DNA of 64,000 nucleotides, from positions 8,636,207 to 8,700,206 of the forward strand of contig NC_068937.1 in NCBI RefSeq assembly GCF_016801865.2, written 5' to 3'. The stretch comes from Culex pipiens pallens. Its lineage: Eukaryota; Arthropoda; Insecta; Diptera; Culicidae. The position numbers were made by a program, and so were the translations under genes. Shown here one piece after another: positions 33,171 through 45,410 of this stretch (position 1 is its first letter; each line of letters opens with the position of its first letter). The notes beneath the pieces were generated by a model. It had not been told where the DNA came from and did no database searches. It was given only the letters and a program-made list of their open reading frames with translations.

Positions 33171-35378
33171 TTTAAGACATTTAAGACATTTAAGACATTT
33201 AAGACATTTAAGACATTTAAGACATTTAAGACATTTAAGACATTTAAGACATTTAAGACATTTAAGACATTTTAGACATTTTAGACATTTTAGACATTTT
33301 AGACATTTTAGACATTTTAGACATTTTAGACATTTTAGACATTTTAGACATTTTAGACATTTTAGACATTTTAGAAATTTTAGACCTTTTAGACATTTTA
33401 GACATTTTAGACATTTTAGACATTTTAGACATTTTAGACATTTTAGACATTTTAGACATTTTAGACATTTTAGACATTTTAGACATTTTAGACATTTTAG
33501 ACATTTTAGACATTTTAGACATTTTAGACATTTTAGACATTTAAGACATTTAAGACATTTAAGACATTTAAGACATTTAAGACATTTAAGACATTTAAGA
33601 CATTTTAGACGTTTAAGACATTTAAGACATTTAAGACATTTAAGACATTTAAGACATTTAAGACATTTAAGACATTTAAGACATTTAAGACATTTATGAC
33701 ATTTAAGACATTTAAGACATTTAAGACATTTAAGACATTTAAGACATTTAAGACATTTAAGACATTTAAGACATTTAAGACATTTAAGACATTTAAGACA
33801 TTTAAGACATTTTAGACGTTTAAGACATTTAAGACATTTAAGACATTTAAGACATTTAAGACATTGAAGACATTGAAGACATTGAAGACATTGAAGACAT
33901 TGAAGACATTGAAGACATTTAAGACATTTAAGACATTTAAGACATTTAAGACATTTTAGACATTTTAGACATTTTAGACATTTTAGACATTTTAGACATT
34001 TTAGACATTTTAGACATTTTAGACATTTTAGACATTTTAGACATTTTAGACATTTTAGACATTTTAGACATTTTAGACATTTTAGACATTTAAGACATTT
34101 TAGACATTTTAGACATTTTAGACATTTTAGACATTTTAGACATTTTAGACATTTTAGACATTTTAGACATTTTAGACATTTTAGACATTTTAGACATTTT
34201 AGACATTTTAGACATTTATGACATTTAAGACATTTAAGACATTTAAGACATTTAAGACATTTAAGACATTTAAGACATTTAAGACATTTTAGACGTTTAA
34301 GACATTTAAGACATTTAAGACATTTAAGACATTTAAGACATTTAAGACATTTAAGACATTTAAGACATTTAAGACATTTATGACATTTAAGACATTTAAG
34401 ACATTTAAGACATTTAAGACATTTAAGACATTTAAGACATTTAAGACATTTAAGACATTTAAGACATTTAAGACATTTAAGACATTTAAGACATTTAAGA
34501 CATTTAAGACATTTATGACATTTAAGACATTTAAGACATTTAAGACATTTAAGACATTTAAGACATTTAAGACATTTAAGACATTTAAGACATTTAAGAC
34601 ATTTAAGACATTTTAGACATTTTAGACATTTTAGACATTTTAGACGTTTAAGACATTTAAGACATTTAAGACATTTAAGACATTGAAGACATTGAAGACA
34701 TTTAAGACATTTTAGACATTTTAGACATTTTAGACATTTTAGACATTTTAGACATTTTAGACATTTTAGACATTTTAGACATTTTAGACATTTTAGACAT
34801 TTTAGACATTTTAGACATTTTAGACATTTTAGACATTTTAGACATTTTAGACATTTTAGACATTTTAGACATTTAAGACATTTAAGACATTTAAGACATT
34901 TAAGACATTTAAGACATTTAAGACATTTAAGACATTTAAGACATTTAAGACATTTAAGACATTTTAGACATTTTAGACATTTTAGACATTTTAGACATTT
35001 TAGACATTTTAGACATTTTAGACATTTAAGACATTGAAGACATTGAAGACATTGAAGACATTGAAGACATTTAAGACATTTAAGACATTTAAGACATTTT
35101 AGACGTTTAAGACATTTAAGACATTTAAGACATTTAAGACATTGAAGACATTGAAGACATTGAAGACATTGAAGACATTGAAGACATTGAAGACATTTAA
35201 GACATTTAAGACATTTAAGACATTTAAGACATTTAAGACATTTAAGACATTTAAGACATTTAAGACATTTAAGACATTTAAGACATTTAAGACATTTAAG
35301 ACATTTAAAACATTTAAGACATTTAAGACATTTGAGACATTTAAGACATTTAAGACATTTAAGAAATTTAAGAAATTG
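33171..35378 (+). repeat. 9-bp array, units CATTTAAGA / CATTTTAGA / CATTGAAGA
   Basis: About 245 units over 2.2 kb. Three unit types occur in homogeneous runs, for example TTTTAGACA at about 33267-33540 and 33955-34210, TTGAAGACA at about 33863-33917 and 35031-35065. The scarce variant GACGTTTAAGACA marks block starts (33608, 33818, 34293, 34644, 35101). This is the pattern left by repeated block duplication and local homogenisation. Confidence 0.97.
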
Positions 35379-36744
35379 TTGTGTTAGTGAGTGTGTTTAT
35401 GAAATAGCTAGTTCGTTTGTAAACAGGAAGTCAAATAAATAAAAAAAATACTTTTAGGTGTATCCATAAAAAAACTTTCCTACCTTTGCATTCTTCCACC
35501 AAAAAAAAACATGTTTGCCCACCATTCCACTTCCTTCCTGACTCCACCACCACCACCTAAAAAACCCCACTCACATTTATTGAGTTTTATCAGCGGCATT
35601 ATTATTATTATTATGAAATGAAAAATGACGGTTCCACACGGAATGTGATCAAGTGTCAAATTATGGGAAGCATTTTCAATAAGCTATTTGAGAATCCTTT
35701 CGCTCATTCTCACGGCATAATTTCAGGCGCTGGCGCTGCAACGCGCCTGCAAGTATGCAGCCGGGGAATGCAAAACGGTGACGATTCGACACCTGGTGGC
35801 GTGTGCGTTTTTGTTGTCAGGTTTTTTTCACGCCTCGGCCACCAATTTCGGTTCGAATGAATGCAAAAAAAAGCCGACTTTTCGCGAGATAATAAAATGT
35901 ATTCGCCATTATGGTGTCCTTCCGATTGGTCGCCAAACAGCTGGTGCATGACTCGAAATGAAAAAAAAAGCGAGAAACTTTTGTGATTGCGTGTTTGCCG
36001 GCGCAAAACCGAATTGATGTGACATTTAAATTAGTGCTTCGACACGTATGATTAATGACGGTCTCCCTGGCACGGGGGAGGAGGAACAGGAAACGGTCGA
36101 ATAAACATGTCAATTGTAGCTTTTTTCCTTGGTGCAGCGTTTTGGTGCAGCAAACTTTTTTTTTTCGACTCCATCCATTATGGTGTTTATTGAATTTGAA
36201 GAAAACAGGGTTCCTCCTACGACTTTTCTGGTTTGCCATTTGGCCACAATGGAGTTTGGAAACATTTCCCACGATTAGAGGATGAAAACATTGGAAACCG
36301 TACATAAGAGTAACTTTGACATCGATTTTCATTGTTTCCATATACAATTACATAACTTCAGGCTTTTAACCCATACATTTCAATCGCTTAAAGCATACTT
36401 TTAGGCGAAAACTTTGGTAACCTAACAAAAGAGTAACTTAGTAACGATTTTTTAAAGTTTCCATACACAATTACATAACTTCAGGCGTTTTACCCATATA
36501 ACTTCGTTCTCAATCGCATACTTCCAGGCTTTTTCGAACAATTTGTGCAAAGTCACCCAACCCAACAGTTCCGCAATCGCTCGGAGCACTTGTTTTCAAA
36601 TATTTAGAAGGCAATCGGTTTTCCCTGAATGATGTTGTTGTATAAAGCAAAATTCCATTCAATCGAGTCGGTGAAAGGTACAAAAGGAAGCAGCCCTCAG
36701 CTCAGCGCATAAATCGGTTTCGGGAAACAACTCCATTGACGGTT
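35379..36744. other. Unique sequence with one imperfect tandem duplication
   Basis: 36305-36385 and 36428-36515 are two copies of a segment (AGAGTAACTT...CATA.ACAATTACATAACTTCAGGC). The 98- and 176-residue minus-strand frames (35710-36347) overlap each other in different frames and have no domain. Confidence 0.5.
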
Positions 36745-37089
36745 CCCGAGCAGACGGAAATAACTTGGGAAGGTCAGTTTTTGATATTGTGAGAAGATCG
36801 AAATATGTTATTGGGATGATCGGATTAGTTGTTAAAATAACAAAAATTAATAACAAAGATTTGTTCGAAGAATAACTTAAACTGTTATTATGTTGTTATT
36901 GCAATAACAAACCAATAACACAGAAGGAATCATGAAGGAATAACAAGATTTGTTATTTTGTGCGGAGAGGTGGAGCAGCATAATAACAAAAAATGTTATT
37001 GAACTGGTATGTCTCCATAACAAAAAAAGTTATTGTTTTGGTTTATTTGTAATTTGCAAATAAACCTGCAGTTGCCATAACTCCTCTGT

Positions 37090-37330
37090 TCTAGTCAGGG
37101 CTGCAGAGTCGGGTACCTCCAAGCGACTTTGAATCCATACTTTGAAGACAACTCCGACTCTGGATGCAGGATATGACGTCAACGACGACTTTAGCTCTGC
37201 AAAAATACCCGACTTCACAGATTCCGACTCCAAGTAAAAGTTGCTGAAAATTAGCTGAATCCGATGCAGTCTCCGAGGTCTCACTCCAGCTCGAACTTCA
37301 ACGTCAGCTCCGACTTCCTGGCTCTGTGAA
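37090..37330. repeat. AGTCGG/CTCCGACT-rich interspersed repeat inside the 3-kb element
   Basis: GGGCTGCAGAGTCGGG, GACAACTCCGACTCTGGAT, GATTCCGACTCCAAG, CAGCTCCGACTTCCTGG. A short imperfectly repeated 'gactccgac' family; probably a secondary insertion. Confidence 0.5.
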
Positions 37331-37434
37331 AATAATAACAGTTTTTGTTATTCACACTTCAAAAATTCTCAATAAATAAATCAATTCCGGTAGGGAATAT
37401 AACAAAATTAAAAAAAAATTAACCCTCAAAAGTT

Positions 37435-39420
37435 AATTTTATCGGATTAATTTTAGCTTGAAACCCCATTTCATGGTGCAATAAATGACCCCGATGAAAT
37501 TGGTCAAAATTATTTCATAGTTCTAGCCAATTTTAGTAAAATCCCTTAGGTAGTATATCAAATAATTTAAAAAAAGGCAACTTTCAAAATTTCAACTTTT
37601 TAGAATAATTTTTGCTTAAGGACCCCATTTCATGGCCAAAATAATGACCCCGACGAAATTGGTCAAAATTATCCCATAGTTCTAGCCAATTTTAGCATAG
37701 TCCCTTAGGGGGTATATCAAACAATTAAAAAAATCAACTTTCAAAATTTCAACTTTTTAGAATAATTTTTGCTTAAGGACCCCATTTCATGGCCAAAATA
37801 ATGACCCGACGAAATTGGTCAAAATTATCCCATAGTTCTAGCCAATTTTAGCAAAGTCCCTTAGGGGGTATATCAAATAATTAAAAAAACCAACTTTCAA
37901 AATTTCAACTTTTTAGAATAATTTTAGCTTAAGGACCCCATTTCATGACCAAAATAATGACCCCGACGAAATTGGTCAAAATTATCCCATAGTTCTAGCC
38001 AATTTTAGCAAAGTCCCTTAGGGGGTATATCAAATAATTAAAAAAAAATCAACTTTCAAAATTTCAACTTTTTAGAATAATTTTAGCTTAAGGACCCCAT
38101 TTCATGGCCAAAATAATGACCCCGACGAAATTGGTCAAAATTATCCCATAGTTCTAGCCAATTTTAGCAAAGTCCCTTAGGGGGTATATCAAATAATTAA
38201 AAAAAAATCAACTTTCAAAATTTCAACTTTTTAGAATAATTTTAGCTTAAGGACCCCATTTCATGGCCAAAATAATGACCCCGACGAAATTGGTCAAAAT
38301 TATCCCATAGTTCTAGCCAATTTTAGCAAAGTCCCTTAGGGGGTATATCAAATAATTTAAAAAATCAACTTTCAAAATTTCAACTTTTTAGAATAATTTT
38401 AGCTTAAGGACCCCATTTCATGACCAAAATAATGACCCCGACGAAATTGGTAAAAATTATCCCATAGTTCTAGCCAATTTTAACAAAGTCCCTTAGGGGG
38501 TATATCAAATAATTTAAAAAAAATCAACTTTCAAAATTTCAACTTTTTAGAATAATTTTAGCTTAAGGACCCCATTTCATGGCCAAAATAATGACCCCGA
38601 CGAAATTGGTCAAAATTATCCCATAGTTCTAGCCAATTTTAGCAAAGTCCCTTAGGGGGTATATCAAATAATTTAAAAAATCAACTTTCAAAATTTCAAC
38701 TTTTTAGAATAATTTTAGCTTAAGGACCCCATTTCATGGCCAAAATAATGACCCCGACGAAATTGGTCAAAATTATCCCATAGTTCTAGCCAATTTTAGC
38801 TAAGTCCCTTAGGGGGTATATCAAATAATTAAAAAAAAATCAACTTTCAAAATTTCAACTTTTTAGAATAATTTTAGCTTAAGGACCCCATTTCATGGCC
38901 AAAATAATGACCCCGACGAAATTGGTCAAAATTATCCCATAGTTCTAGCCAATTTTAGCAAAGTCCCTTAGGGGGTATATCAAATAATTTCAAAAATCAA
39001 CTTTCAAAATTTCAACTTTTTAGAATAATTTTAGCTTAAGGACCCCATTTCATGGCCAAAATAATGACCCCGACGAAATTGGTCAAAATTATCCCATAGT
39101 TCTAGCCAATTTTAGCAAAGTCCCTTAGGGGGTATATCAAATAATTTAAAAAATCAACTTTCAAAATTTCAACTTTTTAGAATAATTTTAGCTTAAGGAC
39201 CCCATTTCATGGCCAAAATAATGACCCCGACGAAATTGGTCAAAATTATCCCATAGTTCTAGCCAATTTTAGCAAAGTCCCTTAGGGGGTATATCAAATA
39301 ATTAAAAAAAAATCAACTTTCAAAATTTCAACTTTTTAGAATAATTTTAGCTTAAGGACCCCATTTCACGGCCAAAATAATGACCCTGACGAAATTGGTC
39401 AAAATTATCCCAGAGATCTT
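37435..39420 (+). repeat. 13-copy, about 157-bp satellite array
   Basis: The phrase CCCCATTTCA starts at about 37464, 37623, 37780, 37936, 38094, 38253, 38410, 38569, 38726, 38885, 39043, 39199 and 39358, giving a period of 156-159 bp. Units carry AATGACCCCGACGAAATTGG, CCATAGTTCTAGCCAATTTT and CCCTTAGGGGGTATATCAAA. Later copies are nearly identical and the first one or two are diverged; length variation is confined to the A run. No open frame runs through it. Confidence 0.96.
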
Positions 39421-39770
39421 AACATATTTAACAAAAGAAAAAATAATAACAGATTGTGTTATGGACACTTAGAAACTTTTCCATTTGTGCGATTTGTGGT
39501 AATTTTATTTCTAAGTCAGTATACCGAACGAATAACAAATTTTGTTATTAGGAGAGTTTTTGAAATGTATAACATTTCCTCTTATTAGCGTGTTATTAAA
39601 CATTTTCAATATAATATCACTTCAATACCAAATTTTGTTATTTTATCAGAAACTGTTATTATTTTTTCTTCTTGAAGTTGAACTTCAGGATAAAATAATA
39701 ACACTTTTTGTTATTTTAACAGGATTTGTTATTGAAATATTATTAATTTTGTTATTACCGTCTGCCCGGG

Positions 39771-40264
39771 TTCTTCTTCTGGGTTCCGATGAAGACGCAA
39801 AAGAGAGTTGTCTCACGGCGACAAAAGGATACAGCACGAACCTGCCGCAGGATGCGACAATCTGAAATGTTTTTTTTCGGTTCTTCTCGTTTTTTGAAAA
39901 GAAAGAAAATCGAAGATAAATGCGGTTCCAGGACTGGCGGGGGAAACGTGGGAATGGACGTGTTTCTTGTTTCTGATCTTTTTGCGCCATTCGTTCGGGT
40001 TTCTGTGGTTTCTGGGGAAGGTGCAACGAGAGGAATGTTCCTGGAAGCTGCACGGGACACTTTCTTCGGGAGATGCAATAAATCACGCTGCAGAAGCTTA
40101 TGCCGGTTGATGGGTTTGCTGAATAACTTCCAAGTTATTCAGGCTGACGTGAGGTGATTGTGGTGTAACGTGATTTGGAGAAGGATATCGGCAATGATTG
40201 GCTTTGATGGGATTTGAAAGTCAATTTACTCTGAACTAACTTGATTCCTTTACGTCTTCAAGCT
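39771..40264. other. Unique sequence
   Basis: Frames on both strands at 39685-40157 overlap and have no domain. No repeat recognised. Confidence 0.45.
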
Positions 40265-41175
40265 AAACTGACCAAAATACCAAAATTACCAAAATTACCA
40301 AAATGACCAAAATGACCAAAATGACCAAAATGACCAAAATTACCAAAATGACCAAAATGACCAATATAACCAAAATGACCAAAATGACTGAAATGACCAA
40401 AATGACCAAAACGACCAAAATGACCAAAATGATCAAAATGACCAAAATTACCAAAATGACCAAAATTACCAAAATGACCAAAATGACCAAAATGACCAAT
40501 ATAACCAAAATGACCAAAATGACTGAAATGACCAAAATGACCAAAACGACCAAAATGATCAAAATGATCAAAATGACCAAAATGACCAAAATGACCAAAA
40601 TGACCAAAATGACCAAAATGACCAAAATGACCAAAATGACCAAAATGATCAAAATGATCAAAATGACCAAAATGACCAAAATGACCAAAATGACCAAAAT
40701 GACCGAAATGACCAAAATGACCAAAATGACCAAAATGACTGAAATGACCAAAATGACCAAAACGACCAAAATGATCAAAATGATCAAAATGATCAAAATG
40801 ATCAAAATGACCAAAATAACCAAAATGACCAAAATGACCAAAATGACCAAAATGACCAAAATGACCAAAATGACCAAAATGATCAAAATGACCAAAATGA
40901 CCAAAATGACCAAAATGACCAAAATGACCAAAAAGACCAAAAAGACCAAAATGACCGAAATGACCAAAATGACCAAAATGACCAAAATGACCAAAATGAC
41001 CAAAATGACCAAAATGACCAAAATGACCAAAATGACCAAAATGACCGAAATGACCAAAATGACCAAAATGACCAAAATGACAAAAATGACCAAAATGACC
41101 AAAATGACCAAAATGACCAAAATGACAAAATAAACAAAATAAACAAAATAAACAAAATAAACAAAATAAACAAAA
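40265..41175 (+). repeat. 9-bp array, unit ATGACCAAA (CATTTTGGT on minus)
   Basis: About 100 units with variants ATGATCAAA, ATTACCAAA, ATGACTGAA, ACGACCAAA, ATATAACCA. A composite ATGACTGAAATGACC...ACGACC segment recurs at about 40386, 40520 and 40737, again higher-order copying. It grades into AAATAAACA units at 41120-41175. Confidence 0.96.
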
Positions 41176-41189
41176 TTTACAAAATATTC

Positions 41190-42640
41190 AACATTTCCAG
41201 CAAACATCAATAAAACATATCTTCAAAAATAATAAATCAAATTTGAAATTTTCCTTGCTGGAAAAAGGATCAATTCATAAACTGCAATGACCTTCTAAAC
41301 AAATTAAAGCCCAAAGTGAAACCGTTTCAATCAACGACCATAAATATCCCAAAAACAGTTATACCTTCAAACGGTTATTTTGACCTTACACAACTGCTCT
41401 CAATTCCTCAAAAATTCCAAGAAACCAAATCCTTCCCGAAAGCCCGTTATTTGCATAGCCCTTGCACACCAGCAATTTACAGCTCTCTCTAACTGTTTCC
41501 CCCCTCCCCACTTAAACTGGAACGGCTTCACTTTTGCTCTAATTGATCTAGTGAGAAAAAAAATTGGGTTAACTCACAGTTACAGCACTTTTAACTCATC
41601 CACACCCCCTTTTTGCGTCGAACCTTCGTAATATGACCAAACCAAAGTACAACAAAAAAAAGCCGTAAATGTTGCTGTCGGGAAAAAGGATGCTCCAGGA
41701 TAATTGCTTCGGCCTGATTTCGACCAAAGGTTCCATTCTGTGCCCTGTGCTCTGGTTTCGATCTTTCTGTAACATATTTTAAGGTGTGCCGTAAATTGGG
41801 CAATAAACGCCGAGCAACGGTAACTTTTCGGGCTAGTTTCAATTGGTTTTTGGGTTTACAAGCATTCCTGGAAGTGACCCCCGTCGATCACTTGTTGGGC
41901 AATGGTTTCTTTTTGAGAATGTTACAATCATTTTTGAGATTTTCCTTACTTTGCATACCACTTCTTCAAATAGAAGCGTTTCAGCCTTTTCCCTCCAAGT
42001 TGAACGCAAACAAGCAAACAACTACCAAAAACGTTTGTTTTTCGCACTCCGGCCGGCGAAAAGCCGACTTTGGTCAGACATTTAGAAGTATAAACATTTC
42101 GGCAAACCTCACAAGAAGGAGGACCGTGCAATCACACAGGGGGAAAAAAGCTAGACTTTATTGCACCAGTAGTATGCAGTAGCTGCCATAAACGCTGCAA
42201 CAAATGGAAAGCCGAAACCTCAGTCGGCAAGCGCTCAAAGTGATTTTGGCCCCACTGTGGTCTCGAATCTCGGGAAGTTGCAGCGCGGCAATCCGGAATC
42301 CTTTGAACCGTCCGATTTTATGGGGCGCACATTTTTCGCCACTTGGTTTCTGACTTGGAAGCAGTTCGAAAAGGGCTCGTTTTATGGACGCGCAAACATC
42401 ACTTTTTCTGGTAAATAATGCCGATGGTAGAATTACGGAAATCTGCTCAAATAGCAAAACTGGTTGATTTTCACGAGGCTGTAAAAGTGTTTTGTGTTTG
42501 TTTTATCAGCAATGGACGTGATTGTCCAATTATTGTTAGCGATAACAGTGATTGCGACATAAAATTTATTAACGCTATCAAATCTCTAATCATTCTATAA
42601 AAGTGTTATCATCGACTGTTGATATCCTAATCGTTTGTTA
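41190..42640. other. Unique, higher-complexity island
   Basis: Several overlapping frames (41784-42182 plus, 41591-41842 minus, 42158-42457 minus) but no domain and conflicting strands. No repeat recognised. Confidence 0.45.
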
Positions 42641-42651
42641 GTAATCTTAAG

Positions 42652-42836
42652 CTATTGACAGTTGACTGTTGACAGAGTTTTAGTAGGTCTTATCTAAGCA
42701 TTACTTACCTGATACATTATCGCACCATTCACATTCATCACTGAAATCACAACACTCAATTTGTACTTACCAGGTTTATCAATTTATAGCCTAACCTTAT
42801 CAGGCTATCTTGAATTTGAAGTCCGTAATTGAGGTG
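42652..42836 (-). repeat. Composite module
   Basis: Minus strand: A CCTCAATTACGGACTTCAAA; B1 CCTGGTAAGTACAAATT (42763-42771); B2 CAGGTAAGTAATGC (42703); C CTGTCAACAGTCAACTGTCA then ATAG. Confidence 0.9.
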
Positions 42837-42930
42837 TCATCCACAAACGCTCAAAAAATCAACTAGTCTTACTCTAAAGCAAGCAATACTTCTAAGATTA
42901 TTGATTATACTTAACAAGAGTACAAGAAAG

Positions 42931-42948
42931 TTGAAGTCCGTAATAGAT
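42931..42948 (-). repeat. Motif A, isolated
   Basis: CATCTATTACGGACTTCAAC on the minus strand, about 95 bp from the preceding module's A; no donor follows. Confidence 0.7.
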
Positions 42949-43096
42949 GCATCATCTCAGTTCAACGTTCAAGGAGCCAAATCTCAACCAAAAACGACAT
43001 AACAGTGTCCAGCCAAGCCATAACTCTTTCGAACACTGATTCGCTTCGTTCTATCATCGACAGTAAATTTCCTAATCGTTTATTAGTAATCTTAAG

Positions 43097-43280
43097 CTAT
43101 TGACAGTTGACTGTTGACAGAGTTTTAGTAGGTCTTATCTAAGCATTACTTACCTGATATATTATCGCGCCATTCTCATTTATCACTGCAATCACAACAC
43201 TCAATTTGTACTTACCAAGTTTATCAAATTATGGTATAACTTGATTTGGCTATCTTGAATTTGAAGTCCGTAATTGAGGT
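43097..43280 (-). repeat. Composite module (duplicate of 42652-42836)
   Basis: Same order and spacing as its neighbour, with substitutions; B1 CTTGGTAAGTACAAATT, B2 CAGGTAAGTAATGC. Confidence 0.9.
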
Positions 43281-43372
43281 GTCATCCATCAAACGCTCAA
43301 AAAATCAACTAGTCTTACTCTAAAGCAGTACCTCTAAGATTATTGTTTCTTCTTAACAAGAGTACAAGAAAA

Positions 43373-43391
43373 TTAAAGTCCGTAATAGAAA
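43373..43391 (-). repeat. Motif A, isolated
   Basis: TTTCTATTACGGACTTTAAT on the minus strand; the duplicate of the copy at 42931. Confidence 0.7.
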
Positions 43392-43490
43392 CATCATCTC
43401 AGTGCAACGTCCAAGGAGTCAAATCTCAACCGAAAAACGACATAACTGTCCAGCCAAGCCATAACTCTTTCGAACACTGATTCGCTTCGT

Positions 43491-44176
43491 CAACGACGTC
43501 GTCGTCGTTTCCGTTGCACACAAAATGAATGTTCTCACTTGGGGCTGTAAATTTCTCCACCCAACCGAGAAAAAAAAAGGCCACGGCCATCACTAATGAA
43601 CTGTCGTGCGTCCATTTCGGTTCGTTTCGGTCATTTTAAGGGAGAGAGAACCTCACCGAAAACGACTCGTGACTCGCGGCTCCAACTTCCAAGTTAACCT
43701 GGATTGAATGTCGTTTTCATTTGTGATCGTCTCGTCTTCTGACCAGAAATGCTGCGACCAAACCAACCTCGCTGGTTCACGTGAGCCCTCGGATTAGAAC
43801 GAAATCCTGGTGCGACGAGCCATTTGTTACTCAATTGCCTTCTCTTTGATTCGAGAATGAATGGGAGTGTCTCGCAGATTTGCGTACGCGAAACGGTGGA
43901 TATCGACGAGCAGATTTATCGTAGAGCTCCCGGGTTAACGAGTGATTGTTTACCCAAGTTATTTAGCACCTCTCGAGAAGGATGCAGCGCGTATCGAGTG
44001 TCTCTGCCAGAGGTTGAAGGCTTGAGGTTGGAACGACCGAGGTTGTGTTCGACATTCGATTTTACGACAAGTGCTCTTCTGGTTGGAATCGACGTAGCGA
44101 GAAGGTACACTTTGCCGTTCCTGCATGGTTGGCGCAAGATGTATCACTTCTCCGGACACCACTTTTCTAATTAATG
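43491..44176. other. Unique island
   Basis: Includes GACGTCGTCGTCG at 43494-43506. A 116-residue plus frame at 43824-44174 is matched by overlapping minus frames; no domain. No gene called. Confidence 0.45.
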
Positions 44177-44326
44177 TAATTGACAGATTGACAGTTGACA
44201 GACTACTTCTAGAGAGTACTTACCATAACTTTGACTGGATACACAGCAGCTTCACTATACACTTCACCTCAACAGGTGCGTTCAAATACTTTGATAGCTT
44301 GAGTTTGAAGTCCGTAATAGAGGTGA
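44177..44326 (-). repeat. Composite module
   Basis: Minus strand: A CCTCTATTACGGACTTCAAA (44304-44326); a single B TATGGTAAGTACTCTC (44215); C CTGTCAACTGTCAATCTGTC then AATTAC. Confidence 0.85.
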
Positions 44327-44449
44327 AGAGCTTCTCTAAAGTGCAGCTCTGGCATTTTATATTTTTTTTAAACATTATAAATATCCTGTTGATCAGTGTT
44401 TTTTTTATATTTTTAGAATAATTATCTTATTATTTTAAGACGGTCGCAG

Positions 44450-44472
44450 TTGAAGTCCGCAATTGAAGTGAC
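44450..44472 (-). repeat. Motif A, isolated
   Basis: ACTTCAATTGCGGACTTCAAC on the minus strand, one mismatch in the core. Confidence 0.6.
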
Positions 44473-45180
44473 GATCTCAACTGATCATCCAATTCCCTAA
44501 TTCTCCAGTAAACCCACTACCATTCTATTTCCATCCCACAAGCCCTAAAGCGGCATTAAACCGCTCAACTTGTTCACAATGCGTCCGAAATTGGGAATTA
44601 ACGTGCTTCTCCATTCCGGTAAATCTCATTTGGGAAAACTGCGCTGCACCAGCGCCCCCTCAATACAAGCCAGAAACGAAACATATAAGTTAATTACACC
44701 CACCCAGTCAGTCGGTGGGATTTGGTGGGGCGATTTGTACCCCTCGAGTGTGTTGGGTAGGAAATGAGCTGTCGTCCAGATTTAGGAGACCACTTGAAAA
44801 GTTGCACATTGTTGCGTGGTGCAACCGTGCTCCATGGTGAAATGTGGAAAAGGGGTTAGGTTTTTAGGGGAATGACGGTAAGCTAATCGAGTTAAACTTT
44901 TTATTTCTTTTTTTTTTAGTACATGTCGTTTGCTCCGTGATTGGTGCTGGAATTAAGGGGACACGAACTTTTACGAGTCGTAAATAGATCTATTTGATGT
45001 AATGTGACTACTGGAGAAATAAAAATTAGAGTAATGATATTTATTAGTTTGCCAAAGAGTAATTCGAAAGAAGTACTAAATTTTAGTACACTAATAACAA
45101 TGAAAGCAGCAACATTCTGATCAATCTGGATTTTTTTAAAAGCACCCTTTCTTCTATAAAAATCTGAGCTAAGTGAGAGT
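44473..45180. other. Unique island
   Basis: No repeat or gene recognised; contains a T9 run at about 44910. Confidence 0.4.
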
Positions 45181-45350
45181 GGTTAGTTTGACAGTTGACT
45201 GTTAGGAAAGAATTATAGTGTACTTACCAAGTGACAACGTTTTGAATAACTGCAGCATCGAGTACTTACCAAACTCTATCAAATTTTCACTTCAACTTCC
45301 TGGCAAGTTTTGCTCTCTAACCTCAAACTTGAAGTCCGTAATAGAAGTTT
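45181..45350 (-). repeat. Composite module
   Basis: Minus strand: A AACTTCTATTACGGACTTCA (45329-45349); B1 TTTGGTAAGTACTCG (45260); B2 CTTGGTAAGTACACT (45221); C CAGTCAACTGTCAAAC. Confidence 0.88.
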
Positions 45351-45387
45351 ATGTTATCTTCAAAAGAAAAATTTTCCGTGATCATGT

Positions 45388-45410
45388 AATCGAAGTCCGT
45401 TTTTGAAATC
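45388..45410 (-). repeat. Motif A, decayed
   Basis: TTTCAAAAACGGACTTCGATT on the minus strand. Confidence 0.5.

Larger units (their letters stand above)
36745..39770. mobile_element. 3.0-kb MITE-derived element filled by a 157-bp satellite
   Basis: TIRs CCCGAGCAGACGGAAATAAC (36745-36764) and GTTATTACCGTCTGCCCGGG (39751-39770) match the 447-bp element at 5553-5999. Its GTTATT/AATAAC-rich subterminal sequence (including GATGATCGGATTAGTTGTTA, inverted with respect to 5757-5776) is retained at both ends. The centre has been replaced or expanded by a satellite. Flanks read GGTT / TTCT, so a TA duplication is not intact. Confidence 0.85.
42612..43490 (-). repeat. About 443-bp tandem duplication of a module plus flank
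   Basis: 42612-43050 and about 43057-43490 are the same sequence duplicated, including the module, an extra motif A and the tail TCGAACACTGATTCGCTTCG. Anchors CTTAAGCTATTG (42646, 43091) and ACTGATTCGCTTCG show an offset of 441-445 bp. Confidence 0.92.

Noticed and set aside
32315..33699. Open frames of MTK, FVI and RHF repeats over 32.3-33.7 kb
   Set aside because: Same 9-bp artefact; frames on both strands are open across the same bases.
37435..39420. A CRISPR-like array
   Set aside because: Units are whole-length tandem repeats without unique spacers, and the setting is a eukaryotic transposon. The 10490-11650 array is rejected for the same reason.
40263..41210. A 315-residue minus-strand LVI-repeat frame and a 276-residue plus-strand MTK frame
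   Set aside because: Both are readings of the ATGACCAAA array on opposite strands. The apparent hydrophobic repeat is not evidence of a membrane protein.
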